From assembly GCA_025201805.1 (NCBI GenBank), contig MU619334.1:45464-109463 (forward strand): a DNA stretch of 64,000 bases. Direction: 5' to 3'. Source of the DNA: Parasitella parasitica (taxonomy: Eukaryota; Mucoromycota; Mucoromycetes; Mucorales; Mucoraceae). A program made the translations under genes and the position numbers. The number at the start of each line of letters is the position of its first letter. The first letter of the stretch is position 1. The notes beneath the pieces were generated by a model that saw nothing but the letters and a program-made list of their open reading frames with translations, did not search any database and had not been told where the DNA came from. Positions 49,495-62,616 of the stretch are shown in pieces.

Positions 49495-51112
49495 ATGTAC
49501 ATCAGCTCTAATTTCGCTACGCTACTGCTTATCAGCACCTCTCTAATGACTGGATACACAGACGCTGCTCCATCAAACGTACATGCCAACAAGATAATTC
49601 GATTGCCTATTCGCCGACAAGCGAGGCCCGACCCTGTCATTTCATCAATGCAGCAGCAGACTGGCTTGAGTAAAAGAGACCCATCCGCTGCTGCGTTATA
49701 CAATGAGGCTGGCTCACAGTATCTTGTTGATGTAAGCATAGGCACGCCTGCGCAGAATTTCTCTGTGACATTGGATACTGGAAGGTGTGTAGAACAGACT
49801 TTTTTTTTTGTAAATAGTATGCTCAATTAATTGATTGTCTAATAGTGCTGATTTGTGGGTTCCAGGTTCTTCTTGCTCACAAGCAGATTGTCCAAACGGT
49901 CATTTTGATCAAACTGCCTCGACCACATTCAAATCCCTCGACAAAGACTTTGCGCTTGTGTATGGCATCGGCGCTGTCAATGGCACATATGTAACTGACA
50001 CTGTCACAGTAGCTGGTGCTACTGTGCATAATCAGCAGTTTGCATTAGCTTCCACAACATCCCAACTCTTGACAAACACGAACCTTATCACCGCATCTCA
50101 AGCTAGATCGAATGAATCGCTGAGCACACGAGCACTAGCTTCCACTGCTACTACTGAAAACCCCGTAGCAAACGGTATTCTTGGCCTCGGTTACCCAAAA
50201 TTGACCGGTTCATCAAGCAAAGGTCTAGGCGTGTACAACCCCTTTGTATTCAACCTGGTAGCAAATGATGTTATTTCAGACCCTGTTTTCTCCATTTACC
50301 TAAACAAGGCAAGCCCTTACGGCTGGGTAGGCGAAATCATCTTTGGTGGCGTCGATTCCACAAAATATACAGGAAACCTAACCTATCTTCCTGTTGCTTC
50401 TCTTTCCTCCACAAAATCATCGGGCAAGAAACGGGCCTCTCTTCCCGACAATGATAGTAATTACTACTGGATGGTTGGAGCCCAAGGTGTCGCCGTAGCA
50501 GATTCCTCCTCTGCTGCTGCCCCCAATACCACTGCAAATAGCACTGAGTCCAATGTCGTTCTTGACCTTCCCTTTTCTTCCCCTAGCGCTTTCATTTTAG
50601 ATACTGGAACCACCTTGACTTACTTGCCATCTGCTATGGCTCAAAAAATTGTTGAAGCATTCGCTGGACAAGACTACTCTCTTGATGAAAATTCTGGCAC
50701 TTATATTGTCAACTGCGAAGCTGCTAAATCTACTGCTCAGCTGGAACTGAAGATGGCATCTTCAGCAACTGCTGAACCTGTTGTCGTATCTGTACCTGCC
50801 TCTCAGCTGGTCCTTCCCTTGGATGGTGCCTCTGCTGAGAGTGCCATGTACTGCTTCTTTGGCGTTGCTCCTATCGCCACTTCGAGCATTGGAAACAATT
50901 TGTATTTAGTGGGTGACTCTGTGCTGCGCAGTATATACATGGTTTACGATCTGGGCCAAAATAGAGTCGGTATTGCTGCTGCTGCTGGTGTAGCTGGTTC
51001 TGTTAAAGGCATTTCTAATGTGTCTACGAGCAGCAGCTCCTCGTTGCCGAAAGAAAATCACATTATGATTGCTTTGGTCAGCTGTTTATTCGCGGTTGTC
51101 TTGTCCTTCTAA
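49495..51112 (+). CDS. Pepsin-family (A1) aspartic protease, probably GPI-anchored
   Basis: Two exons, 49495-49784 and 49846-51112, give 518 aa. It has a signal peptide (residues about 1-24), a propeptide with KIIRLPIRRQ and a KR site, and catalytic LDTGSADLWVPGSSC (Asp94; intron inside Ser97). The flap region reads YGIGAVNGTY, unlike the usual YGxGS. The second motif is FILDTGTTLTYLP (Asp349). GILGLGYPKL, VFSIYLNKA, GEIIFGGVD and DSVLRSIYMVYDLGQNRVGI follow. A long Ser/Thr-rich stalk (SNVSTSSSSSLPKEN) leads to a hydrophobic end (IMIALVSCLFAVVLSF), the GPI layout. An insertion between the lobes (SSAAAPNTTANST) contains N-glycosylation sites. Confidence 0.95.
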
Positions 51113-52269
51113 AAAATTCATCTTTTTTTTGTTGTAAATAATAATATGTACAAGTGTAAAATGTAAACATAACATAATTCGAGAGTAAATAAAACTGGGA
51201 GTGTTTTTTTTTTTTTTTTTTTTTGCTTATAACTCATATTCCTATACAACCTTTTTTCACACAAGCATTGCAGCCAAGAGCTGTCATTGTCATCATACAG
51301 TAATAGGTGGTGGTGAAAAATTTCAAACCCGGTCTGCCTTTATCATATACTGCCTTTGGTCAGTCGAGTCAAGTAGATTTAAAAAAAGATTTGGATGTCT
51401 TTGGAGCTTTTACTTCAACAACTTTAAATTTTATTAATAAAGCACACATTGTATGTTTGTAAATTTTTGTCAAGAATTTGAATACATATCTGATGGCATA
51501 GTATAAACTTGATTTGCATCAAAAAATCTGCGTTTGGAGAGAATTTTTTTTGCTTAAAATGGCAATTTCACATGATGAAACTTTAAAAAATACAAACCTA
51601 TCGATCCTGCCTGTAAATGCATCAGTTAATAACTACGAATATTTCATTGTTCAAAAAAGTCAAGCTTCAGGTGGGCAAAAATTGATTTTCACCAATAAAG
51701 TTTAGGTGGTTAAGACTATTAATAAACATTAATTATACGCAATTATAATCTAAAGCATACTAAAATACATTGTCTTTTCATTGATGCAATGTGCTTACAT
51801 TAAGGACTTTTTTCGATGAGTACTGATAATTAAATTAATGAGTGTAATAATAGAATGTGAGATTTCATTGTTTAATATATGGTGGCAGAAACAAAGAAAA
51901 AAAAAAACTTGACAAATAGAGCAGCAAATACGGGCTACAATAAGGATGGCATTGATATAAATTATGTTCAATGTAAAAATGTTATTTTTGCATCATATGT
52001 AGATGCTGTAGTCATAGCACCAATCAAAAATTTATCTAAAGGCAAAATCAACAAAATCGTCATGGCAACCAACATTTGGATCAAGAAACTGACAGAATTA
52101 CTATAGCAACCAAACAGATAAATTGCTATGGAGTTTGGTTGCTATGATCTACAAGTGAATTCGATCAACCGGTGACTGTTTTAACCCAAAAAAAAAGCTT
52201 CAAAAAAAAAAAAAAAAAAAAATTTGACACATTTTGCACCTTTCAACTTTCAGTTTTTCTATATCAAAT
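51113..52269. other. Intergenic upstream of BMS1
   Basis: 1.16 kb of AT-rich DNA. Two short plus-strand ORFs (51514-51705, 51879-52106) match nothing. A 19-nt T run (about 51206-51224), an A run just before BMS1 (52203-52222) and a 13-nt inverted repeat (52103-52145) are the only structures. Confidence 0.45.
52103..52145. repeat. 13-nt perfect inverted repeat
   Basis: ATAGCAACCAAAC at 52103-52115 and its exact reverse complement GTTTGGTTGCTAT at 52133-52145, with a 17-nt spacer, 125 nt upstream of the BMS1 start. It could form a hairpin or be a dimeric protein site or the footprint of a small transposon. Confidence 0.85.
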
Positions 52270-55200
52270 ATGGAGGAAAGAACTCAAAAGCCGCATATTA
52301 AGAAGAAGACTGGAAAGAAAATTGAGCGCAAAAAGGAAAATAAGTTTTCCAATGCTAAAAAGTCAAGCAATCCCAAGGCATTTACCTTTCAGAGTGCTGG
52401 AAAAGCCGAGAAAAATGTTCGAAGAAATAATGATCTTGGTGAAAAGAAGCTTCATGTTCCTATGGTGGATCGTACACCTATTGAATCGCCTCCTGTTGTC
52501 ATTGCTGTTGTTGGTCCTCCCGGTGTAAGTCTATTTTATTCAATATAACTTGCAATAACTCATTAATTTTCTTGTTGAAAGACTGGTAAATCAACATTGA
52601 TCCGTTCTTTGGTTAAACGTTATACAAAGCACAATTTGAATGAAATCAAGGGCCCCATTACTGTTGTTAGCGGTAAAAAGAGACGCTTGACATTTATGGA
52701 GTGTAACAACGATATGAATTCTATGATTGATGTTGCTAAAGTTGCTGATCTTGTCTTGTTGATGATTGATGCCAGTTTTGGGTTTGAAATGGTAAGATTC
52801 TTGTAAATCACAGCATCCATTGTTTCGAGTGTCCTTAATTGTAGCTTTTTCTATAGGAAACCTTTGAATTTTTGAATATTTTGCAATCTCATGGCTTCCC
52901 CAAAGTTATGGGCGTCCTTACTCACCTGGATAAATTTCGCAACAACAAAACACTCAAAACTACCAAGAAGCGTTTGAAGAATCGTTTTTGGACTGAAATC
53001 TATCAGGGCGCCAAGTTGTTTTATCTCTCTGGTATAATCAATGGCAGATATCCCAACATGGAAATCCAAAACTTGTCTCGTTTTATTTCTGTCATGAAGT
53101 TCAGACCTCTTGTCTGGCGCAACACACATCCTTATATAGTTGTTGATCGTATCGAAGATTTAACCGACCCTGAATTGCTGCATCGTAAACCTAATTGCGA
53201 TCGAACCGTTACCTTGTACGGTTATTTACGTGGAACCAACCTCAAGCCCAACATGCGTGTTCATATTCCTGGTGCCGGTGATCATTATTTAGCTGATGTT
53301 TCTATACTGCCAGATCCTTGTCCCTTGCCTGATAAGGAGCGTAAGCGTCTGGATGAAAAGAATAAGCTGATCTATGCTCCCATGTCTGACGTTGGTGGTG
53401 TCATGTATGACAAAGATGCTGTTTACATTAACGTTCCTGGACATTTCACAAAGAAATCGGCTTATGCTCCTGTGGAAACTAATGAGGATGGCACAGAAGA
53501 ACTAGTTGAACAAGAAGACGAAGAAATAATTCCTTCTGGCACTGGTGAGAAATTAGTAATGAACCTTCAAGATGCTCAGGATACATTAGCCTCTCAATTG
53601 GAAGACTCTGAATTGCGTATCTTTTCCGGCGCTGCTCCTGTCAGAGCTGCGGATGTCAAGGAATCTTTGGAGGAAGATGACAGTGGTAGAACTCGTAGAC
53701 GTGCTGTATTCGGCAATGAAGAAGAAGATGAGGAAATGGACGATGAAGATGATGATGAGGATGATGATGACGATCTCATGGATGAAGGGGATGATGATGA
53801 CGATGACAACGATGATGATGAAGAAAATACTCCACACCGTGGTAAAGCATTGAGTAAATTTGATACTAGAAATATTCCCAAGAAAAGTGACAAGGACGAA
53901 AAAAAAGAAGATGGTCAAGAGCCTGATTTTGAGTTTGCCGACAGCGATAGTGATTTGGGTGGGGATGATGACGATGACGAAGAGATGGTTATGGTAAATG
54001 GCCGTCGAAAGAGAAACTCTGATGATGAGGATGAAGACCTTGCTGGTGAACTTCGTTGGAAGGCTGACCTCCAACAAAAAGCTAGTGAAATGTTCTCTAA
54101 CCATAGACGTACCAACTTGATGTCACTGATTTACAACAACCTCGAACTCACACCAGAAGATATCCTTAAAGGAAACTATGGCGATGAGGCTAACCAAGGA
54201 GAGGATGAAGCAGAGAATGCGGAGGATGAAGAATTCTTTAACCTGAAACGTGAAAGCGCAAATACGACCGAAGTCATCGATAGTACTCGTGATCCTATTG
54301 ATTTTGAGGAGTTAGAGGAATGGGATGATGAAGATACGTTAGATTCCATTAAAAATCGCTTCATTACTGGTGACATAAATACTGGCAATGGTGAAAGTGC
54401 ATTTGCTCCTGAAGAAGATGAGGAGGAGGGCGATTTTGAAGATCTCGAAGCTGGGGACAACGACAAAGAGCTTGGCAATGAAGATGTCGGTAAAAGCAAG
54501 AAGAGAGATAAGGAAGCTATGATCCGCGATCCCATGATGGTTGAACGTGAAAAGATTGCTAAACGAAAAGAAGAACTTCGCAGAAAGTACGAAGAAGAGT
54601 TTGGTGATGAGGACGATGGACCCAAGATGGACTTTTATGAGAAGAAGAAGGCTGAAATAGAGCAGCAACTAGAAATGAATCGCATTGAATTCGAGAACGA
54701 CGATCCTCAAACCAGAGCCATGGTACAAGGTTATAACCCTGGTAGCTATGTTCGTCTTTTGATCAAGGAGATGCCTTGTGAATTTGTGGAAAACTTTGAC
54801 CCCACTTATCCTGTGCTTGTTGGTGGCCTCCTAACTACTGAAGATCAATTTGGTTGGGTCCAAGTTAGAATAAAACGCCATCGTTGGCATCCAAAGATCC
54901 TCAAGACTAATGATCCTCTTATTTTCTCAATGGGCTGGAGACGTTTCCAGAGTATTCCCATCTACTCCCTTAATGACGGTACTCGTAACCGTATGTTGAA
55001 ATACACACCTGAACATATGCATTGTCTTGCTACATTCTATGGTCCTGTACATACTCCCAATACTGGTTTCTGCGCTGTACAAAATGTTGCCGATAGTAAA
55101 GCTGTATGTATTACATTAAAAATCCCCCAAAATGTCGATACTAATGACAATTGTTAGGCATCCTTCCGTATAAGCGCAACAGGTGTTGTTGTAGATATCA

Positions 55201-56080
55201 GTCAATCTGCCGAGATTGTCAAAAAACTAAAATTGACTGGTCATCCCACGAAAGTCTTTAGAAATACAGCATTTATCAAAGATATGTTCACATCTTCACT
55301 GGAAGTTGCTAAATTTGAAGGCGCCAACATTCGAACCGTTTCTGGTATTCGTGGTCAAGTAAAAAAGGCATTGCCTAAGCCCGAGGGTCATTTCCGTGCT
55401 ACATTCGAAGATAAGGTGTTGATGAGTGGTACGATATGATCAATAGTAGCATTGAAGTGAACGGTGAAAACTAATATTGTTTCCTAGATATTGTATTCTT
55501 GAGAGCTTGGTATCCAATTAAGCCTCGTAAATTTTATAATCCTGTTACATCTTTACTACTATCTTCCAAGCAGAAATGGCAAGGCATGCGTACAACTGGT
55601 CAAGTTAGAAAGGAATTAAGTATGCATGCCCCTCAAAATGTAGACTCGATATACAAGGTAACGTTATTTGCTGTCATTTTTGTTGCTTGACCATACCAAC
55701 AATTTTTTGTTCAGCCTATCGTAAGAAAGGAACGCAGATTCAACGCATTGAAGGTCCCTAAATCACTCCAAGCTGATTTGCCATTTGCAAATAAACCCAA
55801 ACAAGCAGCGAAGAACAAAAAGCAATCTTATTTAAGCAAGAGAGCTGTTGTTCTCGAGCCAGAAGAAAAGAAGATTGTCACATTAATGCAACAATTAAAC
55901 ACACTTCGGAATGAAAAAGATCGTAAGCGTAAGATCAAAAATTCAGAACGTCTTGAGATGGTCGAAAAGAAGAGAGCAAAGATTGCTGAAACCAATGAAA
56001 CGAAAACCAAAGAGCGTCGTAAGGATTACTTTCGTAAAGAACAGCAAAAAACCACTAGAACTGCCAATGCTACTCGATAA
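52270..56080 (+). CDS. BMS1: Ribosome biogenesis GTPase Bms1
   Basis: Six exons, 52270-52524, 52582-52791, 52857-55103, 55158-55428, 55488-55657 and 55715-56080, give 1172 aa, as in yeast Bms1. Bms1 is a U3-snoRNP/90S GTPase that delivers Rcl1 and drives 18S rRNA maturation in the nucleolus. Visible: the basic N-terminus ([18 protein letters not shown]), P-loop GPPGTGKST (82-90, split by intron 1), [31 protein letters not shown] (G4-like THLD), FYLSG, a long acidic linker (about 380-700) with Asp/Glu runs, then [40 protein letters not shown] and the C-terminal [20 protein letters not shown] and [20 protein letters not shown]. The start ATG is the first in the transcript-like leader and gives the conserved [13 protein letters not shown]. 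Confidence 0.98.
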
Positions 56081-56309
56081 ATTACTGAAGCATTTGCATT
56101 TTATAAATAATTTCGTGTTTCAATAAAAACACCATTGAAGGTGAAGGCAAAAAAATTATATACAATCATTAAATGAGCCATGAACCGACGTATAGTTTAC
56201 AGTATCTATACTTCAACGGTGTTAATTTTTTTCTGGATGAATCAAAGATTAATTTTTAGGGGATATGTTTACCTTTGACAAAGAGGATTAAACGATGCAA
56301 ATTCTTATT

Positions 56310-56885
56310 GTGTTCCCGCAACATACTGCTGAGATTGAATTTACCACGGCGAATATAGGCCTTCAGCAGTGAAGCACCAATTTCAATTGAGGAGCAAAAC
56401 ATAAAGTTCATAAGCAATATGATTATACCTTTATATGAATAAATATCCAATAAGCTGTAAAATATTGCCTCAGAATTTTTTTACGTAGCTTCATGTTTTG
56501 GTTAATATAAACGCCACCTAATAATGGCCATCACCTTTTTCTCCGCTTAAAGGCTTATAATGCAATCTCTGATATCTTTACAGACTATTAAGTGATAGAC
56601 ACAACCTTCAGCCAACGCTTTCTTTTTTTGCAACATTCTACAACATATCCGAGTTTCATGCATCCCTGAACATTTTACAGATTTTACTTTGTTTGGACCC
56701 CAAACCTCAGATTTGATTTTCAATTTTCGACCTCGAGTCGATCTTCAGGGTCATTTTTAGTTACGGATTTGGGGTCCAAACTAAGAATATAAGCTCATAC
56801 TAGTATGATAAGTGTACCTCATTACGTCTTCCGATTCTCGATATCTATCTTTGCTGTCGAGATATTGCCAAAACTAGATTTTGCA
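56310..56885 (+). repeat. Dispersed repeat, copy A
   Basis: Aligns by eye with copy B at 57783-58290: shared words include TGCTGAGATT, CGCTTAAAGG, TGCAATCTCTGA, TTTTTTGCAACATTCTACA, TTTGGACCC, AACCTCA and GAGATAT in the same order. I judge them clearly related but with many substitutions and small gaps. No ORF of note. Confidence 0.75.
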
Positions 56886-57782
56886 GATTTTACAGCATAT
56901 GTTCCTATGACAAGTACCAAATTTTGCTATTGAACCATGTTTAAGTTCCTAAGTCAAGTAATAAAGCAAGTTTTGGTATGCCTACTGGTATTAAATATGT
57001 CGTATGTAAACTCGAATTACACAAGCTTGAGCCAATTTTGTCTTTTTATGTTAAACTTTGTTCCACTGTTTCTCAACAAACTACTAGGACACTTTGGCTT
57101 GAGTGATTATTAAAATCTTTTTTAAACCTAATTTTCTACTAGATGTATTTGTTTTTAGATGGATATGTGAAACAAATTTTTTTTCATATGTTTTTAGCAG
57201 AGGCTTGAGTTATTTTCATAACTTTCAGAGCAATAAATAATATTCAAAGATACATGATATAGCAACAAAACAATAGAGATACAACATAGCTACTGAATTG
57301 TTTTTGTTTGGTCAAAAAATGCCGATTTTTGAGCGAGATAATCACAAAAAACAGAATTTGGTTTTACCCTTTTGAATGGCTCCAATTTGGCCCTATGAGT
57401 CTAGGGACGAAAAAATGTTGATTGGTTTTGGTCAAGACAAAATTTTAATTTTTGGCACAAATAATAGAGCTAACTTTATGAAAAAAATATTGACGTGTAG
57501 GTATTGATATGGTGGTTTGTTTTATTAACATTATAGAGCTTTAAGTGCTCAAAGCATGCTCACTTTTGCTCAAAAACTATAAAATATAGCGTTTTTTGAA
57601 TATTTGAAAATTGGTAGTAAGAAAAGGTATTTGATAAGCCTTGTAATCTATATAGTTAAATGCAGAATTTATTTTTTGTTATAAAACACTTAATACGCAA
57701 ATCCGATATACCTATTACGTTCTTGAGATATCTAGCAATGTACAATGCTAGAAAAAGCTCAAAACTGGTTTGGATCAAATGG

Positions 57783-58290
57783 AAACATAGTGCTGAGATT
57801 CAATCTACAGCCTATTTTTTTTTTTCGCTGTAAATGAGTGCACCATCTATTTTCAATGGAAGAGCAAAGCTTGATTTTACTATGCCTCAATATGAATCGA
57901 TAGTTGAGATACTGTCTAATATGGGCACAAAAACCATATTTGTATACCTTCATTTTTTAGATGAAATAATTTCCACCAAATCTGAAATATTACCTTTTCC
58001 CCCGCTTAAAGGCCTATCATGCAATCTCTGACATCTTAAATGATTGAGATACAACCTTAGCCAAATTCTCCTTTTTTTGCAACATTCTACAAATAATGTA
58101 TCTGAGACCATTTTTCTGTTTGGACCCGAAACCTCATATTCAATTTTCAATTTTCAACTTTGGGACAACCTTCAAGGTCACTTTTAGGTAGGTATTCGGG
58201 GACCAAGCTAAGGGTATATCTTGAAACTAGTACCTCATCACGTTTTCGGATTGTCAATCTGTACCTTGTTGGCGAGATATCACCAAAAAA
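57783..58290 (+). repeat. Dispersed repeat, copy B
   Basis: Same order of words as copy A, about 1.46 kb downstream and in the same orientation. A third fragment with AATTTCAAT, AAGGAG and AAAACAT lies near 58973-59010. It has no coding potential I can see, so it may be a non-autonomous or fossil element. Confidence 0.7.
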
Positions 58291-59289
58291 GCAAGCACAG
58301 ACTATGACAAATGATCATCATCTAAGCTCCTAAAGCAGTTTTAAACATCTCTGTTAAAAATATCTTTGGAAAGGTCAAACTCAAAAAAGCTGAAAGAGCC
58401 AACAACTTTGCCTATTTACACAAGACCATTTCAGGTTATAAATAAGCAGGCCATTATGATACTTTGTCTTCAGCCATAAATAAAATCTGTTTGTGTTCTG
58501 ATTCTCTTCTTGCAGATGTGCACATTTGCGATGGATAATAATATGAGTATTTTCGTATGTTTTTTGGCAGTGTTAGGATGAATTTTCTTAAATTTGAAAG
58601 CAATGAAGAAATACTTAAGATAAATGTTGGCAACAGACATAAAAAGCAACTAGCTAGGCTCAAGAATACAAAAATTATTCTGATAGCTATACTCTTTTGG
58701 ATGACCTGTAATCCCAATCCGAAGGAGACAAACTTTTGAGAAATAATAAAGCTAAAGTTGTATATAAAATATGAATGGGAAGGTCTTGACGTGATGCATC
58801 GTGTGATCGACGCTACAAACTGATATACAATTGCTTTCATAAAAAAAAATTGAGAGAACTTGATAGAGCAAATTTGAAAACTGTTAGTACAAAAAATCTC
58901 AGTAAGCCATAAAGTTCGAAAAAATTACCATCCTTATCCAATACATCTGTTACTTGTTCAAATCTGTATAATCAAGTGAATGTCTAATTTCAATCAAGGA
59001 GTAAAACATGATTTCAATAGATAACTTGCAAATACACTCAGAATAGCTACTAGCAACTGCAATGATAATTATCTTGGTGTTTAGGTTGGTGATTTAATCC
59101 AAAGAACAATCTAGACTTTTAACTTTTATGCTTTAATATTGAACGGCGAAATAAAGTGTAAATCTTAGCCTCTCACGATGCTTAATCCAAGACAATAGTT
59201 TATGATATAAATCTTGGCAATTATCACAAAGCATATTACTAATAGGCTACAATTCAAATAAATTTCTTCCTTTTTTCGACAGCCAAGAT

Positions 59290-60180
59290 ATGAAATGGGT
59301 GCTTGTACAGAGCATGTTATTATGTTTAACCTCACAACTAATCAGTACGCAAGCTATACCTTTGAAAGGTAGCGTCAGAAACAAAACAGCACGATTACCT
59401 TTCTAGAAAATTAGGTTTTCCAACAACAACAATTCACTCCTGCATAAAAAATCTTATTAAGGCTTAACCTCAATTTACAATGACAACCAAGTCCAATATC
59501 TGGTCAACATGGAAGAAGGTTCTTCTTCTCAAACGTTTGCTGTTGTAGTAGATACTGGAGGTTAACTATATAGGCCGAAAAAACAACACAAAAAAAAAGA
59601 TAATCAGTACACTTTTGGAAAGTTCAAAGTTCTGGGTGCCTTCCGTGGACTGTCCCGCATCACAATGCCCTCTACCAGTTAAATGCGTCAGGATCGTCAT
59701 CATTTACAGATTTTTATACCGAATTTAGTATTATCTACATAGATGGTTACGCAAGAGATAGGCTGGTGGCAGATCGTATCAGATTAGCTGGCATAAAAGT
59801 AGAAAATCAAGCCTTAGGTTTGGTTACATCAACGGAAGAAACTGTTACAGTAAAGGAAAATTATTACGCTTATACAGATGAGAACGATTTTGACGTGATC
59901 TTTTCGTTCTCTCAGTCTGATGGTGATAAAACCACCCACATAGCTATCCCTATCAATTGATAGAGCCAGTAGATGATATGGATTTTCGATCGCCAGAAGA
60001 TGTGTTTTTTCGCCGTGCCCATCATCATCGTTGATTATGCTGCTGAGAGATTCGATTATTCGAACTCTTTAATTACTATTTGATATGGAGAACAAGCGAA
60101 TGGGATTTAAGCCATCCTTGCATATGCAGAGCACAGTCTACCAGCAATGAATCCCTTATATTATCTATAAAATAACTGTG
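59290..60180 (+). pseudogene. Degenerate A1 aspartic protease
   Basis: A fourth, broken member of the local protease family. In one frame from ATG 59290: signal peptide (MKWVLVQSMLLCLTSQLIST), a propeptide with KTARLPF, an in-frame TAG, a second stop (TAA), then VQYLVNMEEGSSSQTFAVVV and DTGG followed by a stop. The expected GGAAG|GT exon end at the DTG-Ser codon reads GGAGGT, so one A is missing and the donor is disturbed. After a relic intron, SSKFWVPSVDC appears, then a frame change, then FTDFYTEFSIIYIDGYARDR and IRLAGIKVENQALGLVTSTE. A last echo (ANGI, then a stop) lies near 60095. The second catalytic half is not recognisable. Its SSKFW is nearest to the SSGLW of the 47.6-kb protease. Confidence 0.85.
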
Positions 60181-62203
60181 TTTCCACGCCCAATTTACGG
60201 CTAATATGACCAAATGTTTAAACCTAATTTGCTCAGCAGTTTAAACAAATTTGACTTGCAAAGGTTTTTTATTCAAATATCTAAAGAATATATTAATCAA
60301 GTATTGGACTGCATGTTTTCAATAGCTATCTTCAGTTTCACTTGTGGAAATTGTTCCTGCGTCTGTCAATTTACCACTTTTGACTCGGTCAATGATTGGC
60401 GATTTAAAGGCATAGCGACCCCTAAGAGTGCAAATTAGGTTACTTTATCCACTCTTGACGGTCAAACCCGAAGATGGCGTTCAGAAACTATATCTGACGA
60501 TAACCCAACCTTTCCAACAGCAATTAAGTTCCATCTACACTTTACGTCCATTGGCACAATTGCCAGTGATGTAGTCGCAATAAGGAAGAAGCATGGTTGA
60601 AGTCTATAACATATGGTACCAGCTAACATCGGGATTCGCAAACTTATGAAACTGATTGTTCCGTTGGATAAGTTTGGGATTAGTATTAAAAGCGTATGTA
60701 ATGGCCCAGCAGTCTTATAACATGTGAGAATACTTTAATCTAGATGCTATGCTACAAATACACAAACGTACTCGATTAGGTGCTCATAATATAGTTTTTC
60801 AAGAAGTATTCAATATGCACAAGACCCTTGCAAAAAATAATAATAATGTCAAATTACAAGCTCTTTAATTCGTTAGTCAAACAGTAGCTGAGGTATTTAG
60901 TAATAGCATTAAGGTAAAAAATTATACATACAGTGATGTACAGTTGATCTTTTTTAAACTATTGCGCAGTTTCTTTGTATTTAAGTGTTTTCTTCTTTAA
61001 ATCTCACCAAGAAACTATAGAATATGTAAAAGCAAGGTCAAGGTGCCGGCTTGAACACTTGCCAAAGAAGAGAGAAGAGAAAATAATGAATCATGACCTT
61101 GACGTACCATTTTAGAACTATTACACCTTGGTAAATTGATGAAATTTTTGTCTTTTATTCACCTTGGTCGTCCGTCTTTATGCAATATGCCTCGTTTATC
61201 TTTAACTGAATATTTAGGCAAAATATGAAATCTTTTCAGTTCGATGCGAGGTCATTGAGAACGTACTCGCAATGAAGCTCAAATGTGCTTTCAAGAACTT
61301 GCAAAGTGAAAAAATTCTAACAAAAGAACCATAAATTCAATCAACTGTGATAATAGTTCCTAAAAACTATCGAATGCAAGGATTACTGGTGCTCTTATTT
61401 ATCAGCAATAAGAAACCGATGAAAACTTGCAAGTAGATTCCAGATCACCTTGATTTACTAATTTTAAGTTATTAAATAGAGTAACAGTGCATATTTAACA
61501 GTTTCTTTCGGAAAGCATGCTCCAATAATATCTACAATTGTTTGCGAGACAAGGAACAATTCCAATACGACTAAAACCCTGGCTGACGCAACTTCGAGAT
61601 CTCAAAGTAAATATTGTATGATTGATAGAAAAGCTACATACCATCTCATCTTTTTCTTTTTCGTTTACGTTTACGTTTGGCAAGATGGAAAACACTGGTA
61701 CATCAAAGAACTGTTGGATCAAAAGAATTATTGATTTCAAAATATTAGTGTTAACAATATAATCAACACGAAAGATGTATATATGCATTTTTCTATGAGA
61801 CGAAAATGCATATTACGTATATGAATTTTCGGCCTTATTTGCTTGAATTTGGTCCTACTAAGATGGCTAGAAAAGTCTTTAGAGACCCAGCCAGAAGTGG
61901 TATTGACAGATGCAGAACTACTTTCCGCAATGGGAACTGAAGACGGTGAGGGTTTTCCAATTGAATACATGTAAGGTTCATCCAAGCTCTTGGTGGATAT
62001 ATTCTCTAAATATATGAATAAAGAACCTTAATATTTGATCAAATTGTTTTGCCAAATATGTAATCATTCATTACAACTAGTGCCATTAAAAGCAAGTTTC
62101 ATTGTTTGTTCCTCATATCCAGTAAGTGTCATGATAAAAGCGGCTATTCTCCCTGTCGCACGGTGCACACTTCTTATTTCTTGTCCCATTTGTTGTACAA
62201 ATT

Positions 62204-62290
<87 letters not shown>

Positions 62291-62616
62291 TTTTTTTGTT
62301 CAAGTGTATAGTGTATAATTTCTTGTTTTTTTTATATATTAGCTGTCTACAGTTGCTTTATAATATTAAAATCTCTTGGCTATTCTTTTTTGTCCAGTGT
62401 GTAACAGAACCCATGTCTCGAACAATTCCTTTGACATACAGTATGATAAATTACTCATCACTTAACCTTAACGAGATTCACAGACCTCGTTTCATTGGAT
62501 AAGATGGTCTCAAGTCAATTTAGCTGAATGACATTCATAGATCGAAGAACATATAAAGGGCCCATTGCTTCTCTACTTTTTTCCTTTCCCTTCTCTCTTT
62601 ATTGTATACCCAAAAG
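60181..62616. other. Gene-free stretch upstream of the last protease
   Basis: 2.4 kb. Several open pieces on both strands (for example minus 61737-61985) show no family match. The 84-nt poly-T run is the main structure. The last 80 nt (TATAAAGG at about 62553, then a pyrimidine-rich leader) look like the promoter of the protease at 62617. Confidence 0.45.
62206..62289. repeat. 84-nt poly-T homopolymer
   Basis: Uninterrupted T from 62206 to 62289, by far the longest homopolymer in the window. On the minus strand it is a poly-A tail-like tract. It is either an expanded A/T microsatellite, the tail of a retroposed sequence, or an assembly artefact. Confidence 0.95.

Larger units (their letters stand above)
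56081..59289. other. Gene-free repeat-bearing stretch
   Basis: 3.2 kb with no supportable protein on either strand. It contains two diverged copies and one fragment of a repeat (separate entries) and otherwise AT-rich text with mixed words and many short homopolymers. Probably old transposon debris. Confidence 0.5.

Noticed and set aside
53586-54104. Long minus-strand ORFs rich in Ile/Ser inside BMS1
   Set aside because: Antisense shadows of the GAT/GAA-rich acidic linker of BMS1.
62064-62303. Polylysine and polyphenylalanine ORFs
   Set aside because: Translations of the 84-nt homopolymer, not genes.
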